DNA from: an uncultured Dokdonia sp.
GTDB lineage: Bacteria; Bacteroidota; Bacteroidia; Flavobacteriales; Flavobacteriaceae
Assembly (NCBI GenBank): GCA_913060645.1
Contig: CAJXSW010000005.1
Coordinates: 1-57,013, forward strand
Direction of reading: 5' to 3'
Length of the DNA: 57,013 nucleotides
Within the stretch, counting starts at the first letter, position 1. The number at the start of each line of letters is the position of its first letter. The notes beneath the pieces are model-generated. The model was not told where the DNA came from. It saw only the letters and a program-made list of their open reading frames with translations, and searched no databases. A program made the position numbers and the translations under genes. Below are positions 9,557-17,824 of this stretch, in pieces.

Positions 9557-10048
9557 ATGAAAAAGATACTCCTACTAAGCGATACACATAGTTATATAGA
9601 TGATCATATCTTGGGTCACGTAGACTGGGCAGATGAGGTCTGGCATGCGGGTGACATAGGTGACTTAAAAGTAACAGACGCTATAGCAAAACGGAAACCG
9701 CTACGAGCTGTTTTTGGAAATATAGATGATACAGAAGCACGACAAGAATTCCCGCTCAATAATAGGTTTACTTGTGAAGGGGTAGATGTTTTGATTACTC
9801 ACATAGGCGGTTATCCAGGAAGATACTCGCCAGCAATACGCGATGAGATATATAGTAACCCACCTAAGCTGTTTATTTGCGGGCATAGTCACATCTTAAA
9901 AGTGATGCCAGATAAAAAAAGAGGCCTCTTACATATGAACCCAGGAGCAATAGGAAAACATGGTTTTCATAAAGTACGCACCATGCTCAGATTTACGGTT
10001 CATGCAGGCAAGATTGAGAATCTTGAGGTGATTGAGGTAGCGCGGTAG
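9557..10048 (+). CDS. YfcE-like metallophosphoesterase
   Basis: A 163-residue member of the calcineurin-like phosphoesterase superfamily, YfcE/MJ0936 group. Metal-binding motifs are D9-T-H11, the HAGDIGD block, GNIDD and GHSH, followed by the short C-terminal MNPGAIGKHGFHKVRTM stretch typical of this group. It is a soluble phosphodiesterase of unknown substrate. I chose the ATG at 9557 (MKKILLLSDTHSYID); a start 16 codons upstream would read through the palindromic repeat (TLSRKR) and is unlikely. Divergent from truA. Confidence 0.9.
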   Translation: MKKILLLSDTHSYIDDHILGHVDWADEVWHAGDIGDLKVTDAIAKRKPLRAVFGNIDDTEARQEFPLNNRFTCEGVDVLITHIGGYPGRYSPAIRDEIYSNPPKLFICGHSHILKVMPDKKRGLLHMNPGAIGKHGFHKVRTMLRFTVHAGKIENLEVIEVAR

Positions 10049-10155
10049 CTGTCGCTCTTAGCTATTGATAATCAATTTGTAAGACTTGCAAGTTAAGCTT
10101 TGTATTACTTGAAGCTGACAATGTGGAGGTTTGTAACATTTTTGCGCAAGCATAT

Positions 10156-10185
10156 TTGCCTTCCCACTAGTAAATAGTATCTTTG
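10156..10185 (+). promoter_or_regulatory. Promoter of the cyclophilin-FKBP gene
   Basis: TTG (10156-10158) and TATCTTTG (10178-10185, an exact TAnnTTTG) are spaced by 19 bases, 22 bases before the ATG. Confidence 0.6.
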
Positions 10186-10207
10186 CAGCTCATTAAAAAT
10201 AAGGATA

Positions 10208-11140
10208 ATGAAAGACGGAATTTACGCAAAGATACATACGCCAAAAGGCGAAATCATTTTAAAATTAGAGCACGAGAAGACACCAGGAACGGTAGGAAAC
10301 TTTGTGGCGCTAGCAGAAGGAAATCTTGAGAACTCACAAAAGCCTCAAGGAACTCCATATTATGACGGATTAAAATTTCACCGTGTAATTCCTGATTTTA
10401 TGGTTCAAGGTGGTTGCCCACTAGGAACAGGAACTGGTGATGGAGGATACAAATTTGATGACGAGATTCACCCAGACTTAAAGCATGATGCTCCAGGAAA
10501 ACTTTCTATGGCAAATGCAGGTCCTGGAACAAACGGAACTCAGTTTTTTATTACACACATCCCTACAGATTGGTTAGACGGTAAGCACACTGTTTTTGGA
10601 AATGTTGTAGAAGGACAAGAAGTTGTAAATGCAGTGGCTCAAGGTGATGAGATGACAAAAATCGAAATCATTAGAGTAGGAGCAGAGGCAGAAGCATGGA
10701 ACGCTGTTGAAGCTTTTAGAACTTTTGAAGGTTCAAGAACAAAACGTGTTGAAGAAGAAAGAGCTGCACAAGCTGCAGAAATTGAAGCGCTAGCAACTGG
10801 TTTTGAAACTACAGCTAGTGGACTACGCTACCAGATTATACAAAAAGGTACTGGTGCAAAAGCAGAAAAAGGTAAAACAGTTTCTGTACACTATAAAGGA
10901 GCACTTCCTGATGGGACTGTGTTTGATAGCTCATTTAAAAGAAACCAACCTATTGACTTTCAATTAGGAGTAGGGCAAGTAATTCCAGGATGGGATGAAG
11001 GTATTTCTTTATTAAACGTAGGAGATAAGGCACGCTTAGTAATTCCTTCAGATTTAGGATACGGAAGCGCTGGTGCAGGTGGAGTAATTCCTCCAAATGC
11101 AACATTAGTTTTTGACGTAGAGCTTGTTGCTGTAAAGTAA
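10208..11140 (+). CDS. Cyclophilin-FKBP fusion peptidyl-prolyl isomerase
   Basis: A 310-residue dual immunophilin. Residues 1-165 are a cyclophilin (GTVGNFVALAEG, FHRVIPDFMVQGGCPLGTGTGDGGY, NGTQFFITH, LDGKHTVFG). Residues 170-205 form an alanine/glutamate-rich linker. Residues 207-310 are an FKBP domain (TASGLRYQIIQKGTGAKAEKGKTVSVHYKG, DGTVFDSSF, VIPGWDEGI, IPSDLGYG). Both domains keep their usual core residues, so two independent proline isomerase sites are expected. No signal peptide is seen, so it is probably cytoplasmic. Such dual-family immunophilins are known from flavobacteria and some protists. It has its own promoter and terminator. Confidence 0.95.
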   Translation: MKDGIYAKIHTPKGEIILKLEHEKTPGTVGNFVALAEGNLENSQKPQGTPYYDGLKFHRVIPDFMVQGGCPLGTGTGDGGYKFDDEIHPDLKHDAPGKLSMANAGPGTNGTQFFITHIPTDWLDGKHTVFGNVVEGQEVVNAVAQGDEMTKIEIIRVGAEAEAWNAVEAFRTFEGSRTKRVEEERAAQAAEIEALATGFETTASGLRYQIIQKGTGAKAEKGKTVSVHYKGALPDGTVFDSSFKRNQPIDFQLGVGQVIPGWDEGISLLNVGDKARLVIPSDLGYGSAGAGGVIPPNATLVFDVELVAVK

Positions 11141-11160
11141 TTAGTTTTTGATACATATTT

Positions 11161-11191
11161 AAAAGGTCTGACTCGCGTCAGACCTTTTTTT
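11161..11191 (+). terminator. Terminator after the cyclophilin-FKBP gene
   Basis: AAAAGGTCTGAC and GTCAGACCTTTTTT form a 12-bp stem around a TCGC loop with a T tail. Confidence 0.92.
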
Positions 11192-11213
11192 ATTGAATTG
11201 AGTCAATAATGTT

Positions 11214-11240
11214 TTGTATCGCAAAGCTTTCCTATTTTTG
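11214..11240 (+). promoter_or_regulatory. Promoter of the YfiT-like gene, near-leaderless
   Basis: TTG (11214-11216) and TATTTTTG (11233-11240) are spaced by 16 bases. Transcription would start at or next to the ATG at 11246, leaving almost no leader. Confidence 0.4.
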
Positions 11241-11245
11241 ATGAT

Positions 11246-11773
11246 ATGGAAACACTACAATATCCTATAGGAAAATTTCAAGCACCTGCGCTTATTACTC
11301 AAGAGCATCTCACAGCGTGGATTGATACTTTAGACCAATTACCAGCTAGACTACGAGCCCTCACAAAGGATTTAAGTGATGAGCAATTAGATACTCCATA
11401 CAGACCAGAAGGATGGACGGTAAGACAAGTGGTGCATCACCTAGCAGATAGTCACCACAATAGTTACATACGTTTTAAATGGGCACTTACAGAAGATAAT
11501 CCTGTGATTAAGGCGTATGATGAGAAGGCATGGACATTACTGCCAGATCTAGAAGCATCACCTATAGAATGGTCATTGCGACATCTTGAGGTGATCCATC
11601 ATAAACTGGTGCAATTACTAAAAGTAATGACAGAAGCACAGTATCAAAGAACCTTCAGTCATCCAAACGGAAATAAGATAGTTACTCTAAAAGAAAACCT
11701 AGGACACTACGCATGGCATAGTAATCATCACTATGCGCATATTGAAAACTTAGTGAAAAAAAGCAATTGGTAG
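11246..11773 (+). CDS. YfiT/BstA-like DinB-fold putative metal hydrolase
   Basis: A 175-residue four-helix DinB-superfamily protein. It has the YfiT beginning (LQYPIGKFQAP), the block RPEGWTVRQVVHHLADSH with a metal His, and the closing YAWHSNHHYAHI with further His ligands. The close relatives in Bacillus are metal-dependent enzymes that include a bacillithiol transferase; which thiol or substrate is used here is not known. The ATG is well supported by the conserved N-terminus. It is a single-gene transcript, ending at a shared bidirectional terminator. Confidence 0.88.
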   Translation: METLQYPIGKFQAPALITQEHLTAWIDTLDQLPARLRALTKDLSDEQLDTPYRPEGWTVRQVVHHLADSHHNSYIRFKWALTEDNPVIKAYDEKAWTLLPDLEASPIEWSLRHLEVIHHKLVQLLKVMTEAQYQRTFSHPNGNKIVTLKENLGHYAWHSNHHYAHIENLVKKSNW

Positions 11774-11792
11774 TGATATGTTTAACACATAA

Positions 11793-11826
11793 AAAAATCC
11801 CACATAGTTTACTATGTGGGATTTTT
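11793..11826. terminator. Bidirectional terminator
   Basis: A 16-bp perfect stem, AAAAATCCCACATAGT pairing with ACTATGTGGGATTTTT, with A and T runs on either side. It serves the converging YfiT-like and FabH-like genes. Confidence 0.93.
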
Positions 11827-11856
11827 ATTTGACAGCAATGTACTAGTTACAAGTAA

Positions 11857-12864
11857 TTACCATTTTATAATAGAGCTGGCCCAAGTGAATCCGCTACCAA
11901 AAGCAGCAAGGACAACAGTGTCACCTTCTTTAATTTTTCCATTTTCCCAGGCTTCGGTAAGTGCAATTGGAATTGATGCTGCGGTTGTGTTACCGTATTT
12001 CTGGATGTTGTTGTAAACTTTATCATCGCTTAACTTAAACTTTTTCTGCACAAATTGTGAGATGCGTAAGTTGGCTTGATGTGGGATAAGCATGTCAATA
12101 TCTTCTACCTGTAAGTTGTTTTTTTGTAATCCCTCCATAATCACTTCAGAGAAGCGTACTACGGCGTTTTTAAATACAAATTGCCCGTTCATGTGTGGAT
12201 AATATGGAATATCCTCTTGCGGATTAGTCTCTATAAGCTCAGGAACCCATTGCTCTGTGCTTGGTCCTTTAAGAGAAAGCTCTAATGCATGCTCACCTTC
12301 ACTATGTAAATGTGAAGAGAGAATACCTATCCTATTATCCTCTTCACGAGAAAGTACCGCTGCACCTGCACCGTCACCAAATATGACAGAAACACTACGG
12401 CCACGAGTAGTAAAATCTAATCCTCCACTATGATTTTCTGACCCTATGACAAGTACATTCTTATACATGCCAGATTTTATAAATTGATCTGCCGTTGCAA
12501 GGGCATATATAAATCCAGAACACTGGTTGCGCACATCTAGTGCAGGAACCGTCTCCATACCCATCAAGTGTTGTACTTGAACACCACATCCAGGGAAGTA
12601 ATAGTCTGGACTAAGCGTTGCAAAAACAATCATGTCAATATCCTTGTTTGTCAAGCCTGCACGTTCTATTGCAATTTCGGCAGCTTTTACACCCATTTTG
12701 GCAGTAGAGTTGCCATCACCTTTTTTTATATGTCTTCTTTCTTTTATACCCGTACGTTCTTGGATCCATTCATCATTAGTATCCATCAGTTTTGATAGAT
12801 CATCATTTGTTACGACGTTTTCAGGAACGTATTTACCAAGACCGGTAATTTTAGAATTATACAT
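11857..12864 (-). CDS. 3-oxoacyl-ACP synthase III family protein (FabH-like)
   Basis: A 335-residue thiolase-fold condensing enzyme. The catalytic triad is complete: Cys115 (DVRNQCSGF), His262 (IPHQANLRI) and Asn292 (YGNTTAAS). It also has DEWIQERTGI and the FGDGAGAAVL glycine loop. FabH starts fatty acid synthesis by condensing an acyl-CoA with malonyl-ACP. The usual fab neighbours are absent, so it may be a second FabH-type enzyme with a specialised starter unit; this is inference. Start ATG at 12864. Confidence 0.9.
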   Translation of the reverse strand: MYNSKITGLGKYVPENVVTNDDLSKLMDTNDEWIQERTGIKERRHIKKGDGNSTAKMGVKAAEIAIERAGLTNKDIDMIVFATLSPDYYFPGCGVQVQHLMGMETVPALDVRNQCSGFIYALATADQFIKSGMYKNVLVIGSENHSGGLDFTTRGRSVSVIFGDGAGAAVLSREEDNRIGILSSHLHSEGEHALELSLKGPSTEQWVPELIETNPQEDIPYYPHMNGQFVFKNAVVRFSEVIMEGLQKNNLQVEDIDMLIPHQANLRISQFVQKKFKLSDDKVYNNIQKYGNTTAASIPIALTEAWENGKIKEGDTVVLAAFGSGFTWASSIIKW

Positions 12865-12904
12865 AGTGTGTGATGTGTGTTTGAAAGAGTGTTTTGTGAG
12901 CAGA

Positions 12905-12924
12905 TACGCTTTCGCGAAAGCGTA
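12905..12924. repeat. Dispersed palindrome, upstream of the FabH-like gene
   Basis: Perfect 20-bp palindrome TACGCTTTCGCGAAAGCGTA, 41 bases upstream of the FabH-like ATG. Confidence 0.92.
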
Positions 12925-13027
12925 CTAATTGATTTCTCGGGTGTAAAGATACTTTTTTACAAGGCGGAGATAAAGCGTAAATGTGTCAATTGCTATGCAC
13001 GCATAGTTTAATGACATGAAGGCATAA

Positions 13028-13058
13028 AAAAGAGCGCCCGACTAAAAGCGCTCTTTTA
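13028..13058 (-). terminator. Terminator of the TetR-AarF operon
   Basis: AAAAGAGCGC and GCGCTCTTTT pair around a ten-base loop. On the minus strand it is followed by a T-rich tail, 56 bases after the AarF stop codon. Confidence 0.85.
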
Positions 13059-13113
13059 AAAAACAACCTAACCAATAAAGTACCGTCAAAGATCACGGTA
13101 CACTTATTACCGT

Positions 13114-14439
13114 TTATGCTACAGAATCTGTAGCGATATAATTTTTAAAATTATTGACCTTAATTTGTGCCTTTAAGTCATGCATCAAGTTATAAAGTCC
13201 AAAAAATGTTCTGTTTATATACAAGAAGTGCTTACTTCCTCTATTACCATTCATTTTACGTATTTCTGTATCCTTACTATACTTCTCACTTAAGACTGCG
13301 ATTTGATCAAAAAAGGTACTGTCTCTAAAGTCAAAATCTTCTTGTTGCATAGGTTGCGTAAACAAACTCAACATCTCGTGGAAGAGTGCCGAAAAGAATG
13401 TTACAGTATCTGCATTATCATCTTTTCTCAGTATTTCTAGCTGATATAGTTTCTCTTCAAAAACAGCAGGATTATTAATATTTGCAGGCTCTGCTAGTTC
13501 GAAATAAGGAATGTAAAAGTCCTCTGGAACATGTTTAATGCATCCAAAGTCTATTGCGATAAGATTATTATCCTTATCTACCATGAAATTCCCAGGGTGC
13601 GGATCTGCATGTATACGTTTAAGCACATGCATTTGATACATGTAGAAATCCCATAATGCTTGTCCTAATTTATTGGCAGCTTCTTGGCTAGTATTGTGTG
13701 CTACAAATTCGCTCAGGTGCTCACCATCCATCCAGTCCATAGTGAGGATGCGCTCGCTTGATAACCCCTCGTAATATTTAGGAAAAGTAAGATTAGGTAT
13801 TGCTGCACAATCTTCTGTCATAGCAATACTTTGAGCAAGCTCAAGATTATAATCTGTTTCCTCAAGAAGCTTGTCTTCTATCTCTTTAAAGAACTTTTCT
13901 TTTCCTTCACCTTGAAGATTAAACATTTTCTTTGCAATAGGCTTTACTAATGCCAGATCACTACTGATACTGTCTGCGACTCCTGGATATTGGATTTTCA
14001 CAGCAAGTTTTTTCCCATTTAATGTCGCTTGGTGAACTTGGCCTATACTGGCCGCGTTCACACTTTGAGCCGCAAACGTATCAAATAGATCTTCTGGATA
14101 TTTACCTAAATATTTTTTAAATGTCTTACGCACTAAGGGTGCAGAAAGTGGGGGAACTGAAAATTGTGATAAAGAAAATTTTTCTACATATGCTTTAGGC
14201 ATAATATTTTTCTCCATGCTAAGCATTTGTGCAACCTTAAGTGCACTACCTTTTAAACTCTTTAAGCCGTCATAAATATCCTCAGCATTATCTTCATTGA
14301 GTTGATCCTTTGTTAAGGAAGGATTAACCACTTTCTTACCATAATACTTGGCATAATTTGCGCCTACTTTCACACCAGTTGTTACAAGCTTAGAAGCTCG
14401 CTGGAGTTTATTAGTAGGTATGTGGTCTATTGTTTTCAT
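13114..14439 (-). CDS. AarF/ABC1/UbiB family atypical kinase
   Basis: A 441-residue UbiB-like protein kinase-fold protein. It has the family's N-terminal stretch (LKSLKGSALKVAQMLSM, corresponding to the KxGQ motif), ASIGQVHQATL, the AVKIQYPGV lysine strand, HADPHPGNFMV with the catalytic Asp, and the metal-binding AIDFG. There are no C-terminal membrane helices like those of E. coli UbiB. Family members support quinone or lipid metabolism. The TetR-type gene lies 55 bases upstream on the same strand; this pairing suggests the regulator and kinase act together. Confidence 0.9.
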   Translation of the reverse strand: MKTIDHIPTNKLQRASKLVTTGVKVGANYAKYYGKKVVNPSLTKDQLNEDNAEDIYDGLKSLKGSALKVAQMLSMEKNIMPKAYVEKFSLSQFSVPPLSAPLVRKTFKKYLGKYPEDLFDTFAAQSVNAASIGQVHQATLNGKKLAVKIQYPGVADSISSDLALVKPIAKKMFNLQGEGKEKFFKEIEDKLLEETDYNLELAQSIAMTEDCAAIPNLTFPKYYEGLSSERILTMDWMDGEHLSEFVAHNTSQEAANKLGQALWDFYMYQMHVLKRIHADPHPGNFMVDKDNNLIAIDFGCIKHVPEDFYIPYFELAEPANINNPAVFEEKLYQLEILRKDDNADTVTFFSALFHEMLSLFTQPMQQEDFDFRDSTFFDQIAVLSEKYSKDTEIRKMNGNRGSKHFLYINRTFFGLYNLMHDLKAQIKVNNFKNYIATDSVA

Positions 14440-14494
14440 ATATAGAATCCCATGAGGGATGTGTATTAAAATTTATTATTTAAGAACTTAGTCT

Positions 14495-15187
14495 TTATGA
14501 TTTCGAGCCAAAGTTTTCTTTGAACAAGAACTTGCCAAAATCAATAATACTTTCTAAAGGTGTAGTCTCAAAAATGTCAAAAATTGCATTGACAGATTTT
14601 TCAATAGCTACATCTGTTTTCTCAAATCCTGGAGAGTTATCACTCATCCAATATTTTAATAAGAATAAGAATTGCACCCATGCTCCTTCGCTAAATAAAC
14701 GAACAGGATTTTTTGTAATCTTATAGTTCTTATCGTCATTGCCAGCTTCAATGAGGTTTGATGCATATGAAGTGAGATGTCCTTTCAGCTCCTTGAGCTG
14801 ACTCATATTCTTAAGCATATTTTTATACTTATTTAGAGAAAATAACACATAACTTCTATTTGCTGTGAGCAATTCAAACATCGTAAAGAAGTAAGAAAGC
14901 ATCTTTTCCTTATTTGGATAGCTGTCATAATCACTGTCCATATGTAGGACAGCTACAGTATTGGTGTGAAAAGCATTCCAAATACCAGCTTTAAGGTTAT
15001 CATAAGATCCAAAGAATTGATAGAATTCTGATTCTTCAATTTTTAGATCTTTGCAAAATTTATATATAGTCTTTGGCTCCTCTCCATGTTCTAATACATA
15101 ATCCATATATGCAGAGATAATCATGGTAGAAGTAACTGCTTTCTTTTTGGCAGTTGTTTTTTTAGTCGGTGTCTTTGTAGTTGCCAT
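14495..15187 (-). CDS. TetR-family-like regulator
   Basis: A 230-residue protein. After a lysine/threonine-rich N-terminal tail comes a helix-turn-helix region (about 20-65, TIYKFCKDLKIEESEFYQFFGSYDNLKAGIW) of the TetR shape, where FYQFFGSYDNLKAGIW is the YYHFxSKxxLxxAV equivalent. The remaining mainly helical ligand domain matches the TetR C-terminal type seen next to AarF genes in flavobacteria. Its ligand and targets are unknown; it likely regulates itself and aarF. It is divergent from dnaK across 314 bases. Confidence 0.75.
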   Translation of the reverse strand: MATTKTPTKKTTAKKKAVTSTMIISAYMDYVLEHGEEPKTIYKFCKDLKIEESEFYQFFGSYDNLKAGIWNAFHTNTVAVLHMDSDYDSYPNKEKMLSYFFTMFELLTANRSYVLFSLNKYKNMLKNMSQLKELKGHLTSYASNLIEAGNDDKNYKITKNPVRLFSEGAWVQFLFLLKYWMSDNSPGFEKTDVAIEKSVNAIFDIFETTPLESIIDFGKFLFKENFGSKS

Positions 15188-15501
15188 AATACTTGTTGTT
15201 TGATGTAAAGATACATTATGTTTATCGTTGTTGCGATTTGATTAAACAAAAGTTAAGTTAAAATTATTTCAAATTATATGAAACTCTATGATGTAACAGA
15301 GATGCATATTTGACGCTATAGATATATAGGAGAGTGTTAGAAGTACGCTTTCGCGAAAGCGTAACAGCATTATACACGCATCTGTCTTATAATAGCTAGC
15401 TGCATATGCCTAGCTGTGACACCTTGTCATACTTTCTCTAGTGGCATACTCCTTGTCTATTTGTGTTTGTTGAAAATTAATAACACTTAAATACATATAT
15501 A
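15188..15501. other. Divergent tetR-dnaK intergenic region
   Basis: A 314-base region with one perfect palindrome copy (15344-15363). A TATCTTTA on the minus strand at 15213-15206 resembles the -7 consensus for the TetR gene. I see no clear dnaK promoter and no heat-shock inverted repeat. Confidence 0.5.
15344..15363. repeat. Dispersed palindrome, between tetR and dnaK
   Basis: Perfect 20-bp copy TACGCTTTCGCGAAAGCGTA between divergent genes, 138 bases before the dnaK ATG. Confidence 0.92.
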
Positions 15502-17406
15502 ATGAGTAAAATAATAGGAATTGACTTGGGTACTACCAACTCGTGCGTTGCTGTAATGGAAGGTAACGAACCAACGGTAATCCCTAATGCAGAAGGTAAG
15601 AGAACTACACCATCTGTAATCGCTTTTGTAGAAGGCGGTGAGATTAAGGTGGGAGACCCTGCAAAAAGACAAGCTGTAACAAACCCTACAAAGACCGTTG
15701 CTTCTATCAAGCGTTTTATGGGAAACAAGTACAGCGATAGTACTAAAGAAGCAGATCGTAGTGCTTACAATGTTGTAAAAGGTGATAATGACACTCCACG
15801 TGTTGATATTGATGGACGTTTATACACGCCACAAGAGCTTAGTGCAATGGTTCTTCAAAAAATGAAGAAAACTGCCGAAGATTATCTAGGACAAGATGTA
15901 ACTCGTGCGGTAATTACTGTACCTGCTTATTTTAATGATAGTCAGCGTCAAGCTACTAAAGAAGCTGGAGAAATCGCAGGTCTTAAAGTAGAGCGTATCA
16001 TTAACGAGCCTACTGCAGCAGCACTAGCTTACGGACTTGATAAGAAAGATACAGATCAAAAAATCGTTGTATTTGACTTTGGAGGAGGAACGCATGATGT
16101 TTCTATCCTTGAGTTAGGTGACGGAGTTTTTGAAGTATTATCAACAGATGGTGATACACACTTAGGTGGAGATGACGTAGATCAAAAAATTATCGATTGG
16201 CTTGCAGATGAGTTTAAAGCTGAGGAAGACATGGACCTTCGTAAAGATCCTATGGCACTACAGAGACTTAAGGAAGCAGCTGAGAAAGCAAAAATTGAGC
16301 TTTCATCATCTACATCTACAGAGGTAAACTTACCTTATGTTACTGCAACAGCATCTGGACCTAAGCACTTAGTACGTACATTAAGTCGTGCAAAGTTTGA
16401 GGCACTTATTGATGATTTAGTAAAAAGAACTATCGAGCCATGTCAAACAGCACTTAAGGCTGCTGGATTAAGTACAGGCGATATAGATGAAATTATATTA
16501 GTAGGAGGATCTACTCGTATTCCTGCAGTACAGGCAGCGGTAGAAAAATTCTTTGGTAAAGCACCATCAAAAGGAGTAAATCCTGATGAGGTTGTAGCTG
16601 TAGGAGCTGCTATCCAAGGAGGTGTACTTACTGGAGATGTAAAAGATGTTTTACTTCTTGATGTAACTCCACTTTCATTAGGTATTGAAACAATGGGTAA
16701 TGTATTTACAAAGCTTATTGAGTCTAATACTACAATCCCTACTAAAAAGTCACAAGTATTCTCTACAGCGGCAGATAACCAACCAAGTGTTGATATCCAC
16801 GTATTACAAGGAGAAAGACCAATGGCTGCAGATAACAATACAATAGGACGCTTCCAACTTACAGATATTCCACCAGCACAGCGTGGAGTACCTCAAATTG
16901 AAGTTGTTTTTGATATTGATGCAAACGGAATCATTAAAGTTTCTGCAATAGATAAGGCTACTGGAAAATCTCAAGATATTCGTATCGAGGCATCTTCTGG
17001 TCTTTCTGAAGAGGAAATTGCAAAGATGAAAGCAGAAGCAGAAGCAAATGCAGAGTCTGATGCAAAAGCAAAAGAAACTGCAGACAAAATCAACGAAGCA
17101 GATGGTATGATTTTCCAAACGGAAAAGCAACTAACTGAATTTGGCGATAAATTATCTGATGATAAGAAGAAGCCTATCGAGGATGCACTTGCAGAATTGA
17201 AAGCAGCTTATGAAACTAAATCTGTAGATGCTATTACTCCAGCACTTGATAAAATCAATGAAGCTTGGAAAGTAGCCTCTGAAGAAATGTACAAAGCACA
17301 AGCAGAAGGAGCTGGACAACCAGGACCTGATGCACAAGCTGGAGGAGATGCAGGAGCAGATACCGCTAGTGATGTGGAAGATGTAGATTTTGAGGAAGTG
17401 AAGTAA
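15502..17406 (+). CDS. dnaK: Chaperone DnaK (Hsp70)
   Basis: A 634-residue Hsp70. The actin-like ATPase domain begins [17 protein letters not shown] and has [37 protein letters not shown] (THDVS where many have TFDVS) and [10 protein letters not shown]. The linker [16 protein letters not shown] leads to a peptide-binding domain and helical lid. The tail is Gly/Ala-rich and ends with the conserved acidic [11 protein letters not shown]. No grpE or dnaJ is adjacent. It is a single-gene transcript ending at the hairpin at 17480. Confidence 0.98.
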   Translation: MSKIIGIDLGTTNSCVAVMEGNEPTVIPNAEGKRTTPSVIAFVEGGEIKVGDPAKRQAVTNPTKTVASIKRFMGNKYSDSTKEADRSAYNVVKGDNDTPRVDIDGRLYTPQELSAMVLQKMKKTAEDYLGQDVTRAVITVPAYFNDSQRQATKEAGEIAGLKVERIINEPTAAALAYGLDKKDTDQKIVVFDFGGGTHDVSILELGDGVFEVLSTDGDTHLGGDDVDQKIIDWLADEFKAEEDMDLRKDPMALQRLKEAAEKAKIELSSSTSTEVNLPYVTATASGPKHLVRTLSRAKFEALIDDLVKRTIEPCQTALKAAGLSTGDIDEIILVGGSTRIPAVQAAVEKFFGKAPSKGVNPDEVVAVGAAIQGGVLTGDVKDVLLLDVTPLSLGIETMGNVFTKLIESNTTIPTKKSQVFSTAADNQPSVDIHVLQGERPMAADNNTIGRFQLTDIPPAQRGVPQIEVVFDIDANGIIKVSAIDKATGKSQDIRIEASSGLSEEEIAKMKAEAEANAESDAKAKETADKINEADGMIFQTEKQLTEFGDKLSDDKKKPIEDALAELKAAYETKSVDAITPALDKINEAWKVASEEMYKAQAEGAGQPGPDAQAGGDAGADTASDVEDVDFEEVK

Positions 17407-17410
17407 TCAT

Positions 17411-17422
17411 TTTCGCGAAAGC
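17411..17422. repeat. Dispersed palindrome, half copy
   Basis: TTTCGCGAAAGC just after the dnaK stop codon. The left arm is missing its GC end, so this is a decayed or partial copy. Confidence 0.65.
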
Positions 17423-17479
17423 AGAATTATTTGATACGTATGATTTAATATCCCGTACATTTTCAAATCAATAATAGAG

Positions 17480-17512
17480 AAGTCTCACAACGTAAGTTGT
17501 GAGACTTTTTTT
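17480..17512 (+). terminator. dnaK terminator
   Basis: AAGTCTCACAAC and GTTGTGAGACTT form a 12-bp stem around GTAA, followed by seven T. Confidence 0.93.
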
Positions 17513-17774
17513 GTGTTTTTTTCCTTGTCATCGGAATAAATAACATCGTGTCAATTTAATTTCTACGTTTTCTTAATCAAAGTTAGAACGTTATTCTGAG
17601 GTTGATACAATGTTCTAAAACCCATGTTAACAGCGAATTAATGTCAGTTTATTCTATATTTATTACGTTTTAAGAAGTGTTTTTGATTTGTAACTATTTG
17701 GTAATCAGTAGTTGTAAAGTATTATATCGACGATAATGTGTATTTCGTCGGCATTAATTAACATAAAATTAGGT

Positions 17775-17801
17775 TTGTATAAGCGGTCTGATTTATCTTC
17801 G
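17775..17801 (+). promoter_or_regulatory. Putative promoter of the T9SS adhesin operon
   Basis: TTG (17775-17777) and TATCTTCG (17794-17801, one mismatch from TAnnTTTG) with a 16-base spacer, 23 bases before the ATG. Confidence 0.4.
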
Positions 17802-17824
17802 TTGCACCTTAATCCAACTTAACT

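Larger units (their letters stand above)
17407..17824. other. dnaK-adhesin intergenic region
   Basis: 418 bases holding a decayed palindrome copy, the dnaK terminator, and an AT-rich stretch of about 260 bases with no ORF that I can support, ending in the promoter at 17775. Confidence 0.5.
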
